DNA of 64,000 bases from assembly GCA_041690355.1 (NCBI GenBank), contig JAWLHK010000005.1, positions 186,001 to 250,000 of the forward strand. The letters are read 5' to 3'. Numbering within the stretch: position 1 is the stretch's first letter; every line of letters starts with the position of its first letter. This stretch comes from JAWLHK01 sp041690355 [NCBI: bacterium]. Its GTDB lineage: Bacteria; J088; JAWLBW01. A program made the translations under genes and the position numbers. Positions 26,118 to 35,059 of the stretch are shown piece by piece. Below the pieces are notes generated by a model. The model had not been told where the DNA came from. It made no database searches and was given only the letters and a program-made list of their open reading frames with translations.

Positions 26118-27812
26118 ATGCGTTGCAAGTACCATCCCGAGCGCGCCGGGCGCCGACGGTGTCATGCCTGCCGGCAGCCTGTCTGCGGCGCCTGCGTGCG
26201 CCATGCCGACCGGCGCGAATTCTGTTCCGGCATCTGCCACCTCGCGTGGAAGGCAGAGCAGGAGCCGCGCGCCCCCCGGGCCCGGCGCCTCTCCCGCAAG
26301 GCGAAGAAGCGCGCCCGCCGCGGGCAGCAGGCCGCCCTGGCCCAGGCCGTGCTGCAGGCGAAGGCGCTGCAGGCCCTCTGGCTTCAGGCGCAGGAGACGG
26401 CGCACTCGTTGCAAGCCGCCGCCCCGCCGGAACCGGTTCCGCTTGTGGAACGGGCTCCCCCTGGGGAAGCTGCTCGACGCGTGGAACCGGCTGCGCCCGC
26501 GGAATCGGCTTCCCCCGCGGCATCGGCTTTCACTGCGGAACCGGCTTCCCCTGCGACACCGGCTTCCCCTCTGGAACCAGGTATCCCATTGGAAGCGGCG
26601 CCCCGCCGGCCGGCGCCCATCGTGCTGCACAAAGCCGCGCCGCGGGGGTCCCGCTTCGCCGCGCTCGTGGCGGCGCAGGCGCTCATCCTGGCCGGAGCCG
26701 CCGGCATCCTCTGGCTCGGCAACGCACGGCTCGAAGACGCCGCCGGGCGCCTCGCCCGCGACACCGAACTGCGCCACCCGGCGCCCCCCGAGACGCCGTT
26801 CCTGCTGGACCCGCCGCACGAATTCAGCGCCCCCACCCTCACCGTCGCCATGCAGGCCGATGCCGACGCGCGCGTGACCGTGCTCGTCGACGGCATTCCG
26901 CATGCCGTCACGGCCGCCACGGTCCCCCCGGTGCTGACCCTGACACTCGATGCGGGCCCGCACGTGCTGCAGCCCGTCGCCGAACGCCGGGGCCTGACCG
27001 CCTACGGGCCGGCCGTGCTCGTGCGTCGCACCGCGCCGAAACCTTCTCGGGCCCCCGCGCCGCCTCTCCCGGCGAAGAAGGGGATCGATCGCGTCCCGGC
27101 GGCCGGGCGCGCCGTGTCGTTCACGTTCGACGGCGGCTCGAGCGCCAACGCGGCCGCGGCCATCCTGAGCGCCCTGCGCGAGCGCGGGATCACGACCACC
27201 CTCTTTCTCACGGGCGAGTTCATCCGCCGCTATCCCGAGATGGTGCTCCGGGCGCTCGACGACGGGCATGAGGTCGGCAATCACACGTGGAACCATCCGC
27301 ACCTGACCACCTTCGATGCGAACCGGCGCCATGACAACCGCCCCCACGTCGACCGCAGCTTCGTGCGCGAGCAGCTCGAACGCACCGAGGCGGAATACCG
27401 CAAGCTTACCGGGCGGCCCATGGCCCCGCTCTGGCGCGCACCCTACGGCGAGGTCAACGCCGTCATCGAAGGCTGGGCCACGGAACTCGGGTACCGGCAC
27501 GTCGGCTGGACGCGCGATACCGGCCTGGGCACCCTCGACTCGCTCGACTGGGTCACCGACGAAGACTCACGCCTCTATCTGAGCGGCCCCGCCTTCGAGC
27601 GCCGGCTCATCGAGCTTGCGCGTACCCGGCCCGATGACCTGGGCGGCGGTATCTTTCTCATGCATCTTGGAACCGAGCGAAAAGAGGATCAGCTGCACAC
27701 GCATCTCCCGCGCATCCTCGACGTGTACCACGCAGAGGGGTTCCGCATCGTTCCCGTCTCGCACCTCATCGCCGCGACCGCCGCCCCCGACATTGCCCGC
27801 CGCGCCGACTGA
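26118..27812 (+). CDS. Membrane polysaccharide deacetylase (CE4) with N-terminal zinc finger
   Basis: 564 residues, GGAG site before the ATG. Residues 1-42 form a B-box-like zinc finger (CKYHPERAGRRRCHACRQP then CGAC, H and C residues to HLAW). A basic stretch and a long Ala/Pro/Glu-rich region with repeated PAAPAESASP-like units follow, then a membrane helix near 185-202, a PEGA-like beta domain, and the NodB/CE4 domain: TFDGG (about 336), HTWNH (about 389) and WRAPYGE (about 439). The metal site is kept; the first motif is FDGG rather than the usual FDDG. The enzyme domain should be periplasmic, acting on peptidoglycan or an exopolysaccharide, with the zinc finger in the cytoplasm. Confidence 0.82.
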   Translation: MRCKYHPERAGRRRCHACRQPVCGACVRHADRREFCSGICHLAWKAEQEPRAPRARRLSRKAKKRARRGQQAALAQAVLQAKALQALWLQAQETAHSLQAAAPPEPVPLVERAPPGEAARRVEPAAPAESASPAASAFTAEPASPATPASPLEPGIPLEAAPRRPAPIVLHKAAPRGSRFAALVAAQALILAGAAGILWLGNARLEDAAGRLARDTELRHPAPPETPFLLDPPHEFSAPTLTVAMQADADARVTVLVDGIPHAVTAATVPPVLTLTLDAGPHVLQPVAERRGLTAYGPAVLVRRTAPKPSRAPAPPLPAKKGIDRVPAAGRAVSFTFDGGSSANAAAAILSALRERGITTTLFLTGEFIRRYPEMVLRALDDGHEVGNHTWNHPHLTTFDANRRHDNRPHVDRSFVREQLERTEAEYRKLTGRPMAPLWRAPYGEVNAVIEGWATELGYRHVGWTRDTGLGTLDSLDWVTDEDSRLYLSGPAFERRLIELARTRPDDLGGGIFLMHLGTERKEDQLHTHLPRILDVYHAEGFRIVPVSHLIAATAAPDIARRAD

Positions 27813-27853
27813 ACGGCGGCCCGGCCCGCATCGCCGCACGACCGATCGGTAGT

Positions 27854-27883
27854 TTGCAGCCGGTTCGAAGCCGCCTCTATAAT
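27854..27883 (+). promoter_or_regulatory. Candidate promoter for the GT2 gene
   Basis: TTGCAG, 18 nt, TATAAT (consensus -10), about 26 nt before the GTG start. Confidence 0.5.
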
Positions 27884-27909
27884 GTTGGTTCTTTTTCGGG
27901 GGCCCTCTG

Positions 27910-29073
27910 GTGGATACGATTCTCGTCCTGATGTACGTCAACGGCACGCTCTGGATTGCCGCCGTGCTGCTGCTGGTGCTCGAGCAGCGCTTCAATCCCC
28001 CGATGCAGGCCGATCGCTACACGACGCCCCCGCCCGGTAATCCCAAAGTCAGCATCCTGATCCCCGCCCGCAACGAAGAGCGCAACATCGCGCGCTGTCT
28101 CGAGGCCGTGCTGGCCCAGGACTACGGCAACTTCGAGGTTTTCATCATCGACGATCAGAGCGAAGACCGCACGGCCGAAATCGTGCGCGGTTACGCAGCC
28201 CGCGACTCCCGCATCACCCTCATCTCGGGCGCGCCGCTGCCCGAGGGGTGGAAGGGGAAGGGATGGGCGCTCTGGCAGGGTCACCAGAAGGCGACCGGCG
28301 ACTGGGTGCTGCTGCTCGACGCCGACACGAAGATTTATCCCCACGCCCTCACGCAGACGCTCCACTTCGCCATCGAGGGCAACATCGATTTCCTCAACCC
28401 GACCCCCTTCTTTCAGCTCGGCAGTTTCTGGGAGCGGGTGCTGCAGACATTCGTCTGGGATTTCGTGCTGCTGCGGTTTCCGAAGCTGCTCGTCAACCGC
28501 CCATGGTTTCCCGACAACATGGCTTTCGGCCCCTTTCTGCTCATCCGCAAGAGCTGCTACGACGCCGTCGACGGTCACCGCAGGGTCTGCCACTCGATTC
28601 TCGAAGACGTGCTGCTCAGCAGGGAGATCAAGAAGGCGGGATACCGCACCTACGTGGTCGACGGCACGGCCATCTTCGAAGTGCGCATGTACACGAACTT
28701 CGCCGAGGTGCTGCAGGGGTGGACCAAGACCGCTTTCGCCTCCATGAATTACAACCTGCCGATGATGATCCTGGCCGTGCTCGGCATGTTTCTGTCGACC
28801 GCCCTGCCCTTTCTCACCGTCCCCATTGCCGGCTGGTTCTGGCTGACCACCGGCGGCGAAACCGCGTGGCTCTTTCTCGTCGCCGGTCTGTACCAGGTAG
28901 GCGCGCTGCTGCTGCGGCGCACCCTCAAGGATCTCTACTGCCAGTTCCCCCTGCGCTACGTGCTCACCCACCCGTTCGCCGTGTTCGTCGTCATCTACAT
29001 GCAGATCGACTCCACGTTGAAGTATTACTTCGGGGCGATCACGTGGAAAGGGCGCCAGTACGCCAAGAGCTGA
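27910..29073 (+). CDS. Membrane glycosyltransferase family 2
   Basis: 387 residues from a GTG. One N-terminal helix ([13 protein letters not shown]), a GT-A domain with [30 protein letters not shown], and the metal site LLLDADTK near 138-141, then [15 protein letters not shown] (the acid-base ED) and three C-terminal helices. This resembles the GT2 group that includes carotenoid/hopanoid-associated transferases (CruC, HpnB-like), so a lipid acceptor is plausible. Stands alone. Confidence 0.8.
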   Translation: MDTILVLMYVNGTLWIAAVLLLVLEQRFNPPMQADRYTTPPPGNPKVSILIPARNEERNIARCLEAVLAQDYGNFEVFIIDDQSEDRTAEIVRGYAARDSRITLISGAPLPEGWKGKGWALWQGHQKATGDWVLLLDADTKIYPHALTQTLHFAIEGNIDFLNPTPFFQLGSFWERVLQTFVWDFVLLRFPKLLVNRPWFPDNMAFGPFLLIRKSCYDAVDGHRRVCHSILEDVLLSREIKKAGYRTYVVDGTAIFEVRMYTNFAEVLQGWTKTAFASMNYNLPMMILAVLGMFLSTALPFLTVPIAGWFWLTTGGETAWLFLVAGLYQVGALLLRRTLKDLYCQFPLRYVLTHPFAVFVVIYMQIDSTLKYYFGAITWKGRQYAKS

Positions 29074-29151
29074 GTCCGGCTCCTCCACGCTGCCTCCCCG
29101 CCTGCCCCCGTAGGGCGCCCCGACAGACCGTCGGGCAAGCCCGCACCCCGC

Positions 29152-29181
29152 TTGCCAAAATGGCAAGAGCAGCGCTAGACT
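29152..29181 (+). promoter_or_regulatory. Candidate promoter with a palindrome over the -35 element
   Basis: TTGCCA, 18 nt, TAGACT. The -35 sits in a perfect 7-bp palindrome, CTTGCCA-AAA-TGGCAAG (29151-29167), which could be an operator. Confidence 0.45.
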
Positions 29182-29215
29182 GAGAGAAATCACAGTAGCC
29201 GCCAGGGGGGAGACC

Positions 29216-29890
29216 ATGACAAGGTGGGGGATGCTGGCCGTCGTGTGTGTCACGATGACCGCGTGTGGTGACGGTTCCGAGACCGCCACCGATCTGCAGA
29301 ACAAAGTCCTCGAGACGGCGCTCAGCACGCGTCTCGACGACCAGAACGTCTTCGAAGCCACCCTCAGCGGCTCGCCGTTGAAGCTGGAGACCTTCGGCGC
29401 CAAGCTGAGCCTGGTCCGCATCGGCGACCCGGCCTCCGACAGCATCGGCGAATACCGGAAGATCGACATCAAGGCGGGTGACACGACACTCAACCTGAGC
29501 GCGGGCGCCGAGAATCTCTTTCAGGGCGCGAGCATCGTGCTCTACCACTGGCACGGCGAGCCCGAGGTGCCGGTGTACAATCCCCGCGAGGCCCCTTACG
29601 ACGACAGCGCCTATGCCGTCGTCGCCTACAGCGAATCGCGCCGCCACTCGGTCGAGCAGGACGGAGACAAAGACTGGTTCACGCTGCGCACCGACAACGG
29701 GATCGTGCGCATCGAAGCCTTCGATCCGGCCGACGACGGAGGCATCAAGGGGACGGTGCGCTTCGACGTCATCCTGACCGACCCCGACGAACCCATCCCG
29801 GCGGTCTATGACGGACTTCCGCACGTCAGCTTCGAGGGGCGTTTCAACGTACGCGTGCAGGGGGGGATCGACCAGACCTTTTTTCAGTGA
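29216..29890 (+). CDS. Lipoprotein of unknown function
   Basis: 224 residues with a strong GGGGAG site. Lipobox MTACG. The mature protein alternates short hydrophobic strands with acidic turns (DDQNVFEATLSGSPLKLE, IDIKAGDTTLNLSAG, TVRFDVILTDPDEP), suggesting a beta-sandwich. Not recognised. Confidence 0.65.
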   Translation: MTRWGMLAVVCVTMTACGDGSETATDLQNKVLETALSTRLDDQNVFEATLSGSPLKLETFGAKLSLVRIGDPASDSIGEYRKIDIKAGDTTLNLSAGAENLFQGASIVLYHWHGEPEVPVYNPREAPYDDSAYAVVAYSESRRHSVEQDGDKDWFTLRTDNGIVRIEAFDPADDGGIKGTVRFDVILTDPDEPIPAVYDGLPHVSFEGRFNVRVQGGIDQTFFQ

Positions 29891-29900
29891 CCCGCCCGGA

Positions 29901-29929
29901 TTGAAGTCGGTGCGCGAGGCTGCTAGCAT
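29901..29929 (+). promoter_or_regulatory. Promoter of the small His/Cys protein and metal ABC genes, leaderless geometry
   Basis: TTGAAG, 17 nt, TAGCAT preceded by TGC (extended -10). The -10 ends 6 nt before the GTG start, and no Shine-Dalgarno is present. Confidence 0.5.
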
Positions 29930-29935
29930 GACCCT

Positions 29936-30208
29936 GTGGTTCGTGGCAGCCTCGTCGTTATTCTGATCGTGTTTCTGCTGGCCCTCTCCTTCGGGGTCAC
30001 GCACACGCACGTCTCGCCCGATCAGGCCGGACAGGAATGCATTCTCTGCCTGGCCGGTCCGGTGCAGGGCGACATCGCCCGCCCCGAAGCGCCGCCGGTT
30101 TTCACCTCCCGCCCCCTGGCGCTGCGGCTGCGCGAAACGGGCCTCGCGCCCCGTGCAGACGGACGCCATCTCTACCGCCGCGCACCCAAGAGTTCGCCTC
30201 CCGCCTGA
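29936..30208 (+). CDS. Small exported His/Cys protein upstream of the metal transporter
   Basis: 90 residues from a GTG. An N-terminal hydrophobic segment (LVVILIVFLLALSFGV) is followed at once by THTHVSPDQAGQECILCLAG, a cluster of two His and two Cys that could bind zinc. The rest is basic and Pro-rich. It precedes the znuA-like gene by 58 nt. It resembles short DUF2946-like proteins found near metal genes, but the match is weak. A role in metal sensing or delivery is inference. Confidence 0.6.
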   Translation: MVRGSLVVILIVFLLALSFGVTHTHVSPDQAGQECILCLAGPVQGDIARPEAPPVFTSRPLALRLRETGLAPRADGRHLYRRAPKSSPPA

Positions 30209-30266
30209 TTCTGCCGATCCGTCCAGTTCGTCCCCCGTCCGGATCTCACCAGGTTTGCGAGAGGTT

Positions 30267-31163
30267 ATGCGTATATTCTTTCTGTCGTTGGGGCTCCTGA
30301 CAGCCCTTATCAGCCCTGCCCAAGCGGCCGTGCGCGTCGTCGCCACCGTGCCCGCCCTGGCCGCGATCGCCCGCGAGGTCGGCGGCGATGCCGTCGAGGT
30401 CAGCACCCTCGTGCTCCCTTCGCAGGATCCGCATTTCGCCGATCCGCGGCCGAGCCATGCGCTGACCCTCAACCGCGCCGATCTGCTGCTCGCCGTGGGC
30501 CTGGGGCTCGAGTCGGGATGGCTGCCGACCCTGCAGCGGGGCGCCCGCAATCCCGCGATCCTCACCGGCGGCGGCGGCTACCTCGAGTGCTCCGGAGCCG
30601 CGCGGCTCAAAGAGGCGCAGAGCGCACCGATCGATCGCGCCCAGGGGGATATTCATCCGGGCGGCAACCCGCACTACCTGATCGATCCGGAGAACGCCAA
30701 GCGCTGCGCGAAGGCCGTTGCCGACCGCCTCGTCGCCCTCGATCCCGGCAAGGGAGAAGCCTACCGCAAAGGATACGCCGCGTTCGCCGCGGGGGTCGAC
30801 GCCCGGGTTGCAGAAATTCTCGCCGCATTTGCGCCCGCCAGGGGAACGCCCATCGTCGTATTCCACCGGTCGTGGATCTATCTGATCGACTGGCTGGGCC
30901 TGCGTGAAGTCGGCGCAGTGGAACCCAAACCCGGAATTCCCCCCACCCCCGCCCACGTGGCCCGGCTGCTCGCACGGATGCAGGCCGAAAAGGCGCGCGT
31001 AATCCTGCAGGAATCCTACTATCCGGTGGCGACGAGCCGTCTGCTTGCCGAACGCAGCGGCGCCCGGCTCGTGGTCGTCGACGGCGGCCCGGGTCCCTCG
31101 CAGACCTATGCCGACTACCTTCACGGCCTGGCCGGCGCCATCCGGGATGCGGCCGTACGATGA
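30267..31163 (+). CDS. Zinc/manganese ABC transporter, substrate-binding protein
   Basis: 298 residues from ATG 30267 with a GAGAGG site and a signal peptide (FFLSLGLLTALISPAQA). Cluster A-I/A-9 metal-binding fold: metal-ligand histidines in SQDPHFADPRPS, GNPHYLIDPENAK and VFHRSWIYLIDWLG, and the ILQESYYP acidic segment near the end. No His-rich loop. It delivers Zn(II) or Mn(II) to the permease. The stop overlaps the ATPase start (ATGA). Confidence 0.9.
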   Translation: MRIFFLSLGLLTALISPAQAAVRVVATVPALAAIAREVGGDAVEVSTLVLPSQDPHFADPRPSHALTLNRADLLLAVGLGLESGWLPTLQRGARNPAILTGGGGYLECSGAARLKEAQSAPIDRAQGDIHPGGNPHYLIDPENAKRCAKAVADRLVALDPGKGEAYRKGYAAFAAGVDARVAEILAAFAPARGTPIVVFHRSWIYLIDWLGLREVGAVEPKPGIPPTPAHVARLLARMQAEKARVILQESYYPVATSRLLAERSGARLVVVDGGPGPSQTYADYLHGLAGAIRDAAVR

Positions 31164-31870
31164 GCGCCCTGCTCGAAACGCAGGCGCTCGTCTTCGGTTA
31201 CGAAGGCGCCCCCCTGCTCCCCCCGATCAGCCTCAGGCTCTCGCCGGGGACGATCACGGCCGTCGTCGGCCGTAACGGTTCCGGCAAGACGACGCTGCTG
31301 CGCACGCTGCTCGGCCTGCATTCTCCCCTCGGCGGCGCGGTGCGGCGCTCCGAAGCCTTCGTTCCCGGTTACGTACCGCAGCGAACGGCGCTCGACCCGC
31401 TCGTGCCGCTGCGCGTGATCGACGTCGTATCGCTGGGCGCAGACCGCGGCTGGGATTTCTTTCCGGGCGCCGGCCGGCGCAAGCGCGATCGGGTGCTCGC
31501 CTGCCTCGAGCGCGTGGGCATGACCGCGCATCTTCATCAGCGCTTTCAGTCTCTTTCCGAAGGCCAGAAGCAGCGCGTGCTGCTCGCCCGCCTGCTCGCC
31601 GGCCAGGCGTCGGTGGCCTTTCTCGACGAACCGACGGCCGCCATGGACGCGGTTGCCGAAGCAGAGACCATGCGCCTCATCGACGAGCTGCGGCGTGAGC
31701 ACTCTCTCGCCGTCGTGCTGGTGAGCCACGATCTGCCTATCGTGCGCACGCTGGCCGACGACGTGCTCTTCGTCGACCGCGATCTTCACGTCGCGCTGCA
31801 CGGCACGCCCAAGGCTATCTTTCATTCGGCGCCCTTTCTGGCGCGCTACGGAACGGAGCCCGGGCGATGA
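31160..31870 (+). CDS. Metal ABC transporter, ATP-binding protein
   Basis: 236 residues. Walker A GRNGSGKTT, Q-loop VPQRTALDP, signature LSEGQKQR, Walker B VAFLDEP and the switch His in VSHD. Start overlaps the binding-protein stop and its stop overlaps the permease start, so the three are translationally coupled. Confidence 0.93.
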   Translation: MSALLETQALVFGYEGAPLLPPISLRLSPGTITAVVGRNGSGKTTLLRTLLGLHSPLGGAVRRSEAFVPGYVPQRTALDPLVPLRVIDVVSLGADRGWDFFPGAGRRKRDRVLACLERVGMTAHLHQRFQSLSEGQKQRVLLARLLAGQASVAFLDEPTAAMDAVAEAETMRLIDELRREHSLAVVLVSHDLPIVRTLADDVLFVDRDLHVALHGTPKAIFHSAPFLARYGTEPGR

Positions 31871-32700
31871 CGCCGACGGAATTCCTCGAAGCGCTCCCTC
31901 TTTTCCGCGACCCGATTCTCGCCGGCGGCATCGCCGGCCTCTGCCTCGGCCTGCTCGGCATCTTCATCGTCCTGCGCCGGATGATCTTTCTCTCGGCCGC
32001 CCTCGCCCAGAGCGCGGCGCTCGGCGTCGCCCTCACCTTCTACGCCGAGATTCTGCTCGACGCCCACTTCAACACCGCCGTCGGGGCCGTGGCCTGCGCC
32101 CTGCTGGCCGGCGGGATCCTGCTCGTCTCTCCCGAACGGCTGCGCACGACGCGCGAGGCGCTGCTCGGTCTGGTTTTCGTGGGGGCCGGCGCGCTGTCGG
32201 TACTCGTGGGGAGCCGCATCGCCCAGGAGGCCCACGACATTCACGCCATTCTTTTCGGATCGGCCGTGCTCGTGCGTGCCGAGGATCTGGGTCTGCTCGC
32301 CCTGGGCGGTACCGTGAGTCTGCTCTTCTGCGTGCTCGCCTGGCGCGGACTTCTGGCCGCCAACTTCGACCCCGAAGGGGCGCGCGTGCAGGGTATTCCC
32401 GTCGGCGCGCTCACCACGACGCTGTTTCTGGTCTTCATTCTCCTGCACGCGCTCGCCACCCGCGCGCTGGGCATGCTTCCCGTCTTCGCCTTCTCGACCC
32501 TCCCCGCGATGACGGCGCTCGCCCTGACGTCGAACCTGTACGTTGCGGCCGTGCTCGCCGCCTCCTTCGGCCTTCTGGCGGGGAGCGGCGGATACGTCGC
32601 GGCTTTCTTCGGCGATTATCCCGTAGGGGCCACTCAGACCCTGACGCTCGCCGGCCTGGCCGCCGCGGCCTACATCTACCGGCTCGCGCGGCGGGGCTGA
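31867..32700 (+). CDS. Metal ABC transporter, permease
   Basis: 277 residues, about eight hydrophobic segments, ABC-3 family. Family segments: DPILAGGIAGLCLGLLGIF at the N-terminus, RRMIFLSAALAQSAALGV, and NFDPEGARVQGIPVG as the coupling region. Completes the ZnuABC/MntABC-type importer. Confidence 0.92.
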   Translation: MTPTEFLEALPLFRDPILAGGIAGLCLGLLGIFIVLRRMIFLSAALAQSAALGVALTFYAEILLDAHFNTAVGAVACALLAGGILLVSPERLRTTREALLGLVFVGAGALSVLVGSRIAQEAHDIHAILFGSAVLVRAEDLGLLALGGTVSLLFCVLAWRGLLAANFDPEGARVQGIPVGALTTTLFLVFILLHALATRALGMLPVFAFSTLPAMTALALTSNLYVAAVLAASFGLLAGSGGYVAAFFGDYPVGATQTLTLAGLAAAAYIYRLARRG

Positions 32701-32753
32701 GGCCGCTCTGCCGCCCGGGGTCCCGCCCGGCGATTCGCGCGGCCGTACGCGGC

Positions 32754-32762
32754 TGATACAAT
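32754..32762 (+). promoter_or_regulatory. Extended -10 promoter of rnhB, leaderless geometry
   Basis: TGA-TACAAT, ending 6 nt before the ATG. The -35 is weak (TTCGCG at 17 nt). No Shine-Dalgarno before the ATG. Confidence 0.5.
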
Positions 32763-32768
32763 AACGGC

Positions 32769-33449
32769 ATGCAGGGGGCCGACCTTTTTCCGCTCGACGG
32801 CCGCGAGCCGCTCGAAACCATGCTCCGCCGGCGCCGCTACCGCATCATCGCCGGCGTCGACGAAGTGGGCCGCGGCTCCATCGCCGGGCCCGTCGTGGCG
32901 GCCGTCGTCATTCTGCGCAACCTGACGGCCGGTTTCGTCGCCGACATCGACGATTCGAAGAAACTCTCCGCCGACGAACGCGCGCGCCTCGCCCGCCTGA
33001 TTCACCGCCACGCCGTGGCCGTGGGGATCGGCGTCGTCGAGCACGCGGAAGTCGATCGCATCAACATCCTGCAGGCAAGCTTCGCCGCCATGCGTGCGGC
33101 GTTGGCCCGGATCGAGCCGCCGCCGGATCACCTCCTCGTCGACGGCCATCTGCGCATCCCCGATGTCACCGTGCCGCAGCTCCCCGTGGTGCAGGGAGAC
33201 GCGCGCAGCAAGAGCATCGGCGCCGCCAGCATCGTCGCCAAGGTTCACCGGGATACCCTCATGGTCGAGTACCATGACCGGTATCCGCAATATCAGTTCG
33301 CGCGGAACAAGGGGTACGGCACCGAAGAGCATTGGAAGGCGCTTCGCGAACACGGCCCGTGCCCGATTCACCGCCTGAGTTTCCAGGGCGTGGCCAACCC
33401 CGACGAGCGCAACGGCCAGCTCGTCCTGACGGGAGCGGACGTGGAATGA
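32769..33449 (+). CDS. rnhB: Ribonuclease HII
   Basis: 226 residues. It cuts RNA in RNA-DNA hybrids and starts removal of misincorporated ribonucleotides. The catalytic acids are in GVDEVGRGSIAGPVVAA, the LLVDG strand and QGDARSKSIGAASIVAK; NKGYGT follows as expected. The stop overlaps the nitrilase start (ATGA). Confidence 0.96.
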   Translation: MQGADLFPLDGREPLETMLRRRRYRIIAGVDEVGRGSIAGPVVAAVVILRNLTAGFVADIDDSKKLSADERARLARLIHRHAVAVGIGVVEHAEVDRINILQASFAAMRAALARIEPPPDHLLVDGHLRIPDVTVPQLPVVQGDARSKSIGAASIVAKVHRDTLMVEYHDRYPQYQFARNKGYGTEEHWKALREHGPCPIHRLSFQGVANPDERNGQLVLTGADVE

Positions 33450-34300
33450 AGAGACGCTCACAATCCGGCCGCTCCGCGACCACCCGGGCCCCCGCAGCGC
33501 CGTTCGCGGCGGGGCTCGTCCAGATGGATATCCGCCGCGGCAACGTCAAGGCGAACCTGCGCACCGCCCTGCGCGGGTTGACCGCACTCGCCCGCCGCAA
33601 GGCACGCCTTGCAGTACTGCCCGAAATGTGGACATCGGGCATGATCGCCCGCGCTCTGCCGCGCATCGTGGGCGAGGCCGACGAGGCACACCATGCCGTG
33701 CGCCGCTTCGCCCAGCAGGAGGGGATGGTCGTCATCGGTTCCTCCTACGAGCGCGAGGGGGATGCGCTCTACAACACCGCCTTCGTCTTCGACGCCGACG
33801 GCACGGTGGCCGGGCAGTACCGCAAGATCCACCTCTTCAGCCCGGGCGGCGAGCACCGACATTTCGAAGAAGGGGCGACACCGCTCGTCGCCTCGACGGC
33901 GGTCGGCCCGGTCGGCGTCACCATCTGCTACGACCTGCGCTTTCCCGAACTGTACCGCGGTCTGGCCGAGGCCGGCGCGCGCATCATCGTCGTGCCCGCC
34001 CAGTGGCCGACCGCGCGCCTGGCGCACTGGGAAACGCTGCTCGCGGCGCGGGCCATCGAAAACCAGGTCTACGTCATCGGCTGCAACCGCGTCGGCACCG
34101 AAACGCGCGACGACGGCCAGGTGCTCGCGTTCTCGGGGGGCTCGGCCATCGTCGACCCGTGGGGTACGATCCTCGCCCGCCGGCGCGGCCGCGCCGCGGC
34201 CCTGACGGGGACCATCGATCCGGCGGCCATCCGCGCCGTGCGCGAGCGGATTCCCGTGTGGAAGGATCGCCGCCCCGTCACCTACCGAACGATCCCGTAA
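33446..34300 (+). CDS. Nitrilase-superfamily amidase (omega-amidase/YafV-like)
   Basis: 284 residues from the ATG that overlaps the rnhB stop. The Glu-Lys-Cys triad is clear: AVLPEMWTSG, GQYRKIHLF and ITICYDLRFPELYR. It hydrolyses a carbon-nitrogen bond; the PEMW and YRKIHLF context fits omega-amidases that remove alpha-ketoglutaramate and similar compounds, though substrate is not proven. Confidence 0.87.
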   Translation: MKRRSQSGRSATTRAPAAPFAAGLVQMDIRRGNVKANLRTALRGLTALARRKARLAVLPEMWTSGMIARALPRIVGEADEAHHAVRRFAQQEGMVVIGSSYEREGDALYNTAFVFDADGTVAGQYRKIHLFSPGGEHRHFEEGATPLVASTAVGPVGVTICYDLRFPELYRGLAEAGARIIVVPAQWPTARLAHWETLLAARAIENQVYVIGCNRVGTETRDDGQVLAFSGGSAIVDPWGTILARRRGRAAALTGTIDPAAIRAVRERIPVWKDRRPVTYRTIP

Positions 34301-34314
34301 GAAAGGCCCGACCC

Positions 34315-35055
34315 ATGCGACTGTCTCTGGAAAGCGACGACTCCCTGGTGCTCTACCAGTTCCACATCTCGCCGTACTGCGGCAAGGTGCGCGCCGTGCT
34401 GCACCACAAGGGGCTCACCTACGAAACGCGCCCCGTGCACGTCGTCGACCGCCGCAAGCTGCTCTGGGTGAGCCGGCAGCGCAAGGTGCCCGCCCTGGTT
34501 CACGACGGCAAGGTCATCGTCGACTCGACGGCCATCGTGCGCTACCTGGAAGAAACCTGGCCGCTGCCGGCCGTCTATCCGCGCGGGCGGCGCGACCGGG
34601 CCCAGGCCCTGCTCTGGGAAGACTGGGCCGACGAGTCGCTGCAGCGCGTGATCGGTCCCCTCAAGTTTCTCGACCGCGGCAATGCACGCGCGATGCACGA
34701 ACTCGAGCAACGCCACTCGTCCCCCTCCGTGGCTCGCGGCTTCGCGCGGCTCGCCCCCGTCGTGAAGCTGCAGATGGGGCTTTTCGGCGGCACGTTCTCG
34801 GTTTCCCGCCTGCACGACCGGCTCGAAGAGCTGATCACGATGTTCTCTGACCGGCTGCAGGGGCTGTATCTCGTCGGCGACCGGCCGACGATTGCCGACT
34901 TCGCCGTCTTCGCGGTACTCGAGCCGTTCGAGAACCTGAACGGCTGGTCCGTCGTGGCCGGGCACGCCAACGTGCTCGAATGGTTCGATCGGGTCAAGGC
35001 CGCGGCCGCGCCGAAAATCCGCGTTCCGGCCGAGAAGGCCGCGCCGCAGGCCTGA
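34315..35055 (+). CDS. Glutathione S-transferase family protein
   Basis: 246 residues, GAAAGG ribosome site. Thioredoxin-like N-terminal domain with FHISPYCGKVRAVLHHKGL (S-P-Y-C catalytic region), the cis-Pro KVPALVHDG and DSTAIVRYLEE; helical C-terminal domain with LVGDRPTIADFAVFAVLEP. Likely a cytosolic thiol transferase, co-transcribed with rnhB and the amidase. Confidence 0.87.
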   Translation: MRLSLESDDSLVLYQFHISPYCGKVRAVLHHKGLTYETRPVHVVDRRKLLWVSRQRKVPALVHDGKVIVDSTAIVRYLEETWPLPAVYPRGRRDRAQALLWEDWADESLQRVIGPLKFLDRGNARAMHELEQRHSSPSVARGFARLAPVVKLQMGLFGGTFSVSRLHDRLEELITMFSDRLQGLYLVGDRPTIADFAVFAVLEPFENLNGWSVVAGHANVLEWFDRVKAAAAPKIRVPAEKAAPQA

Positions 35056-35059
35056 AGGC

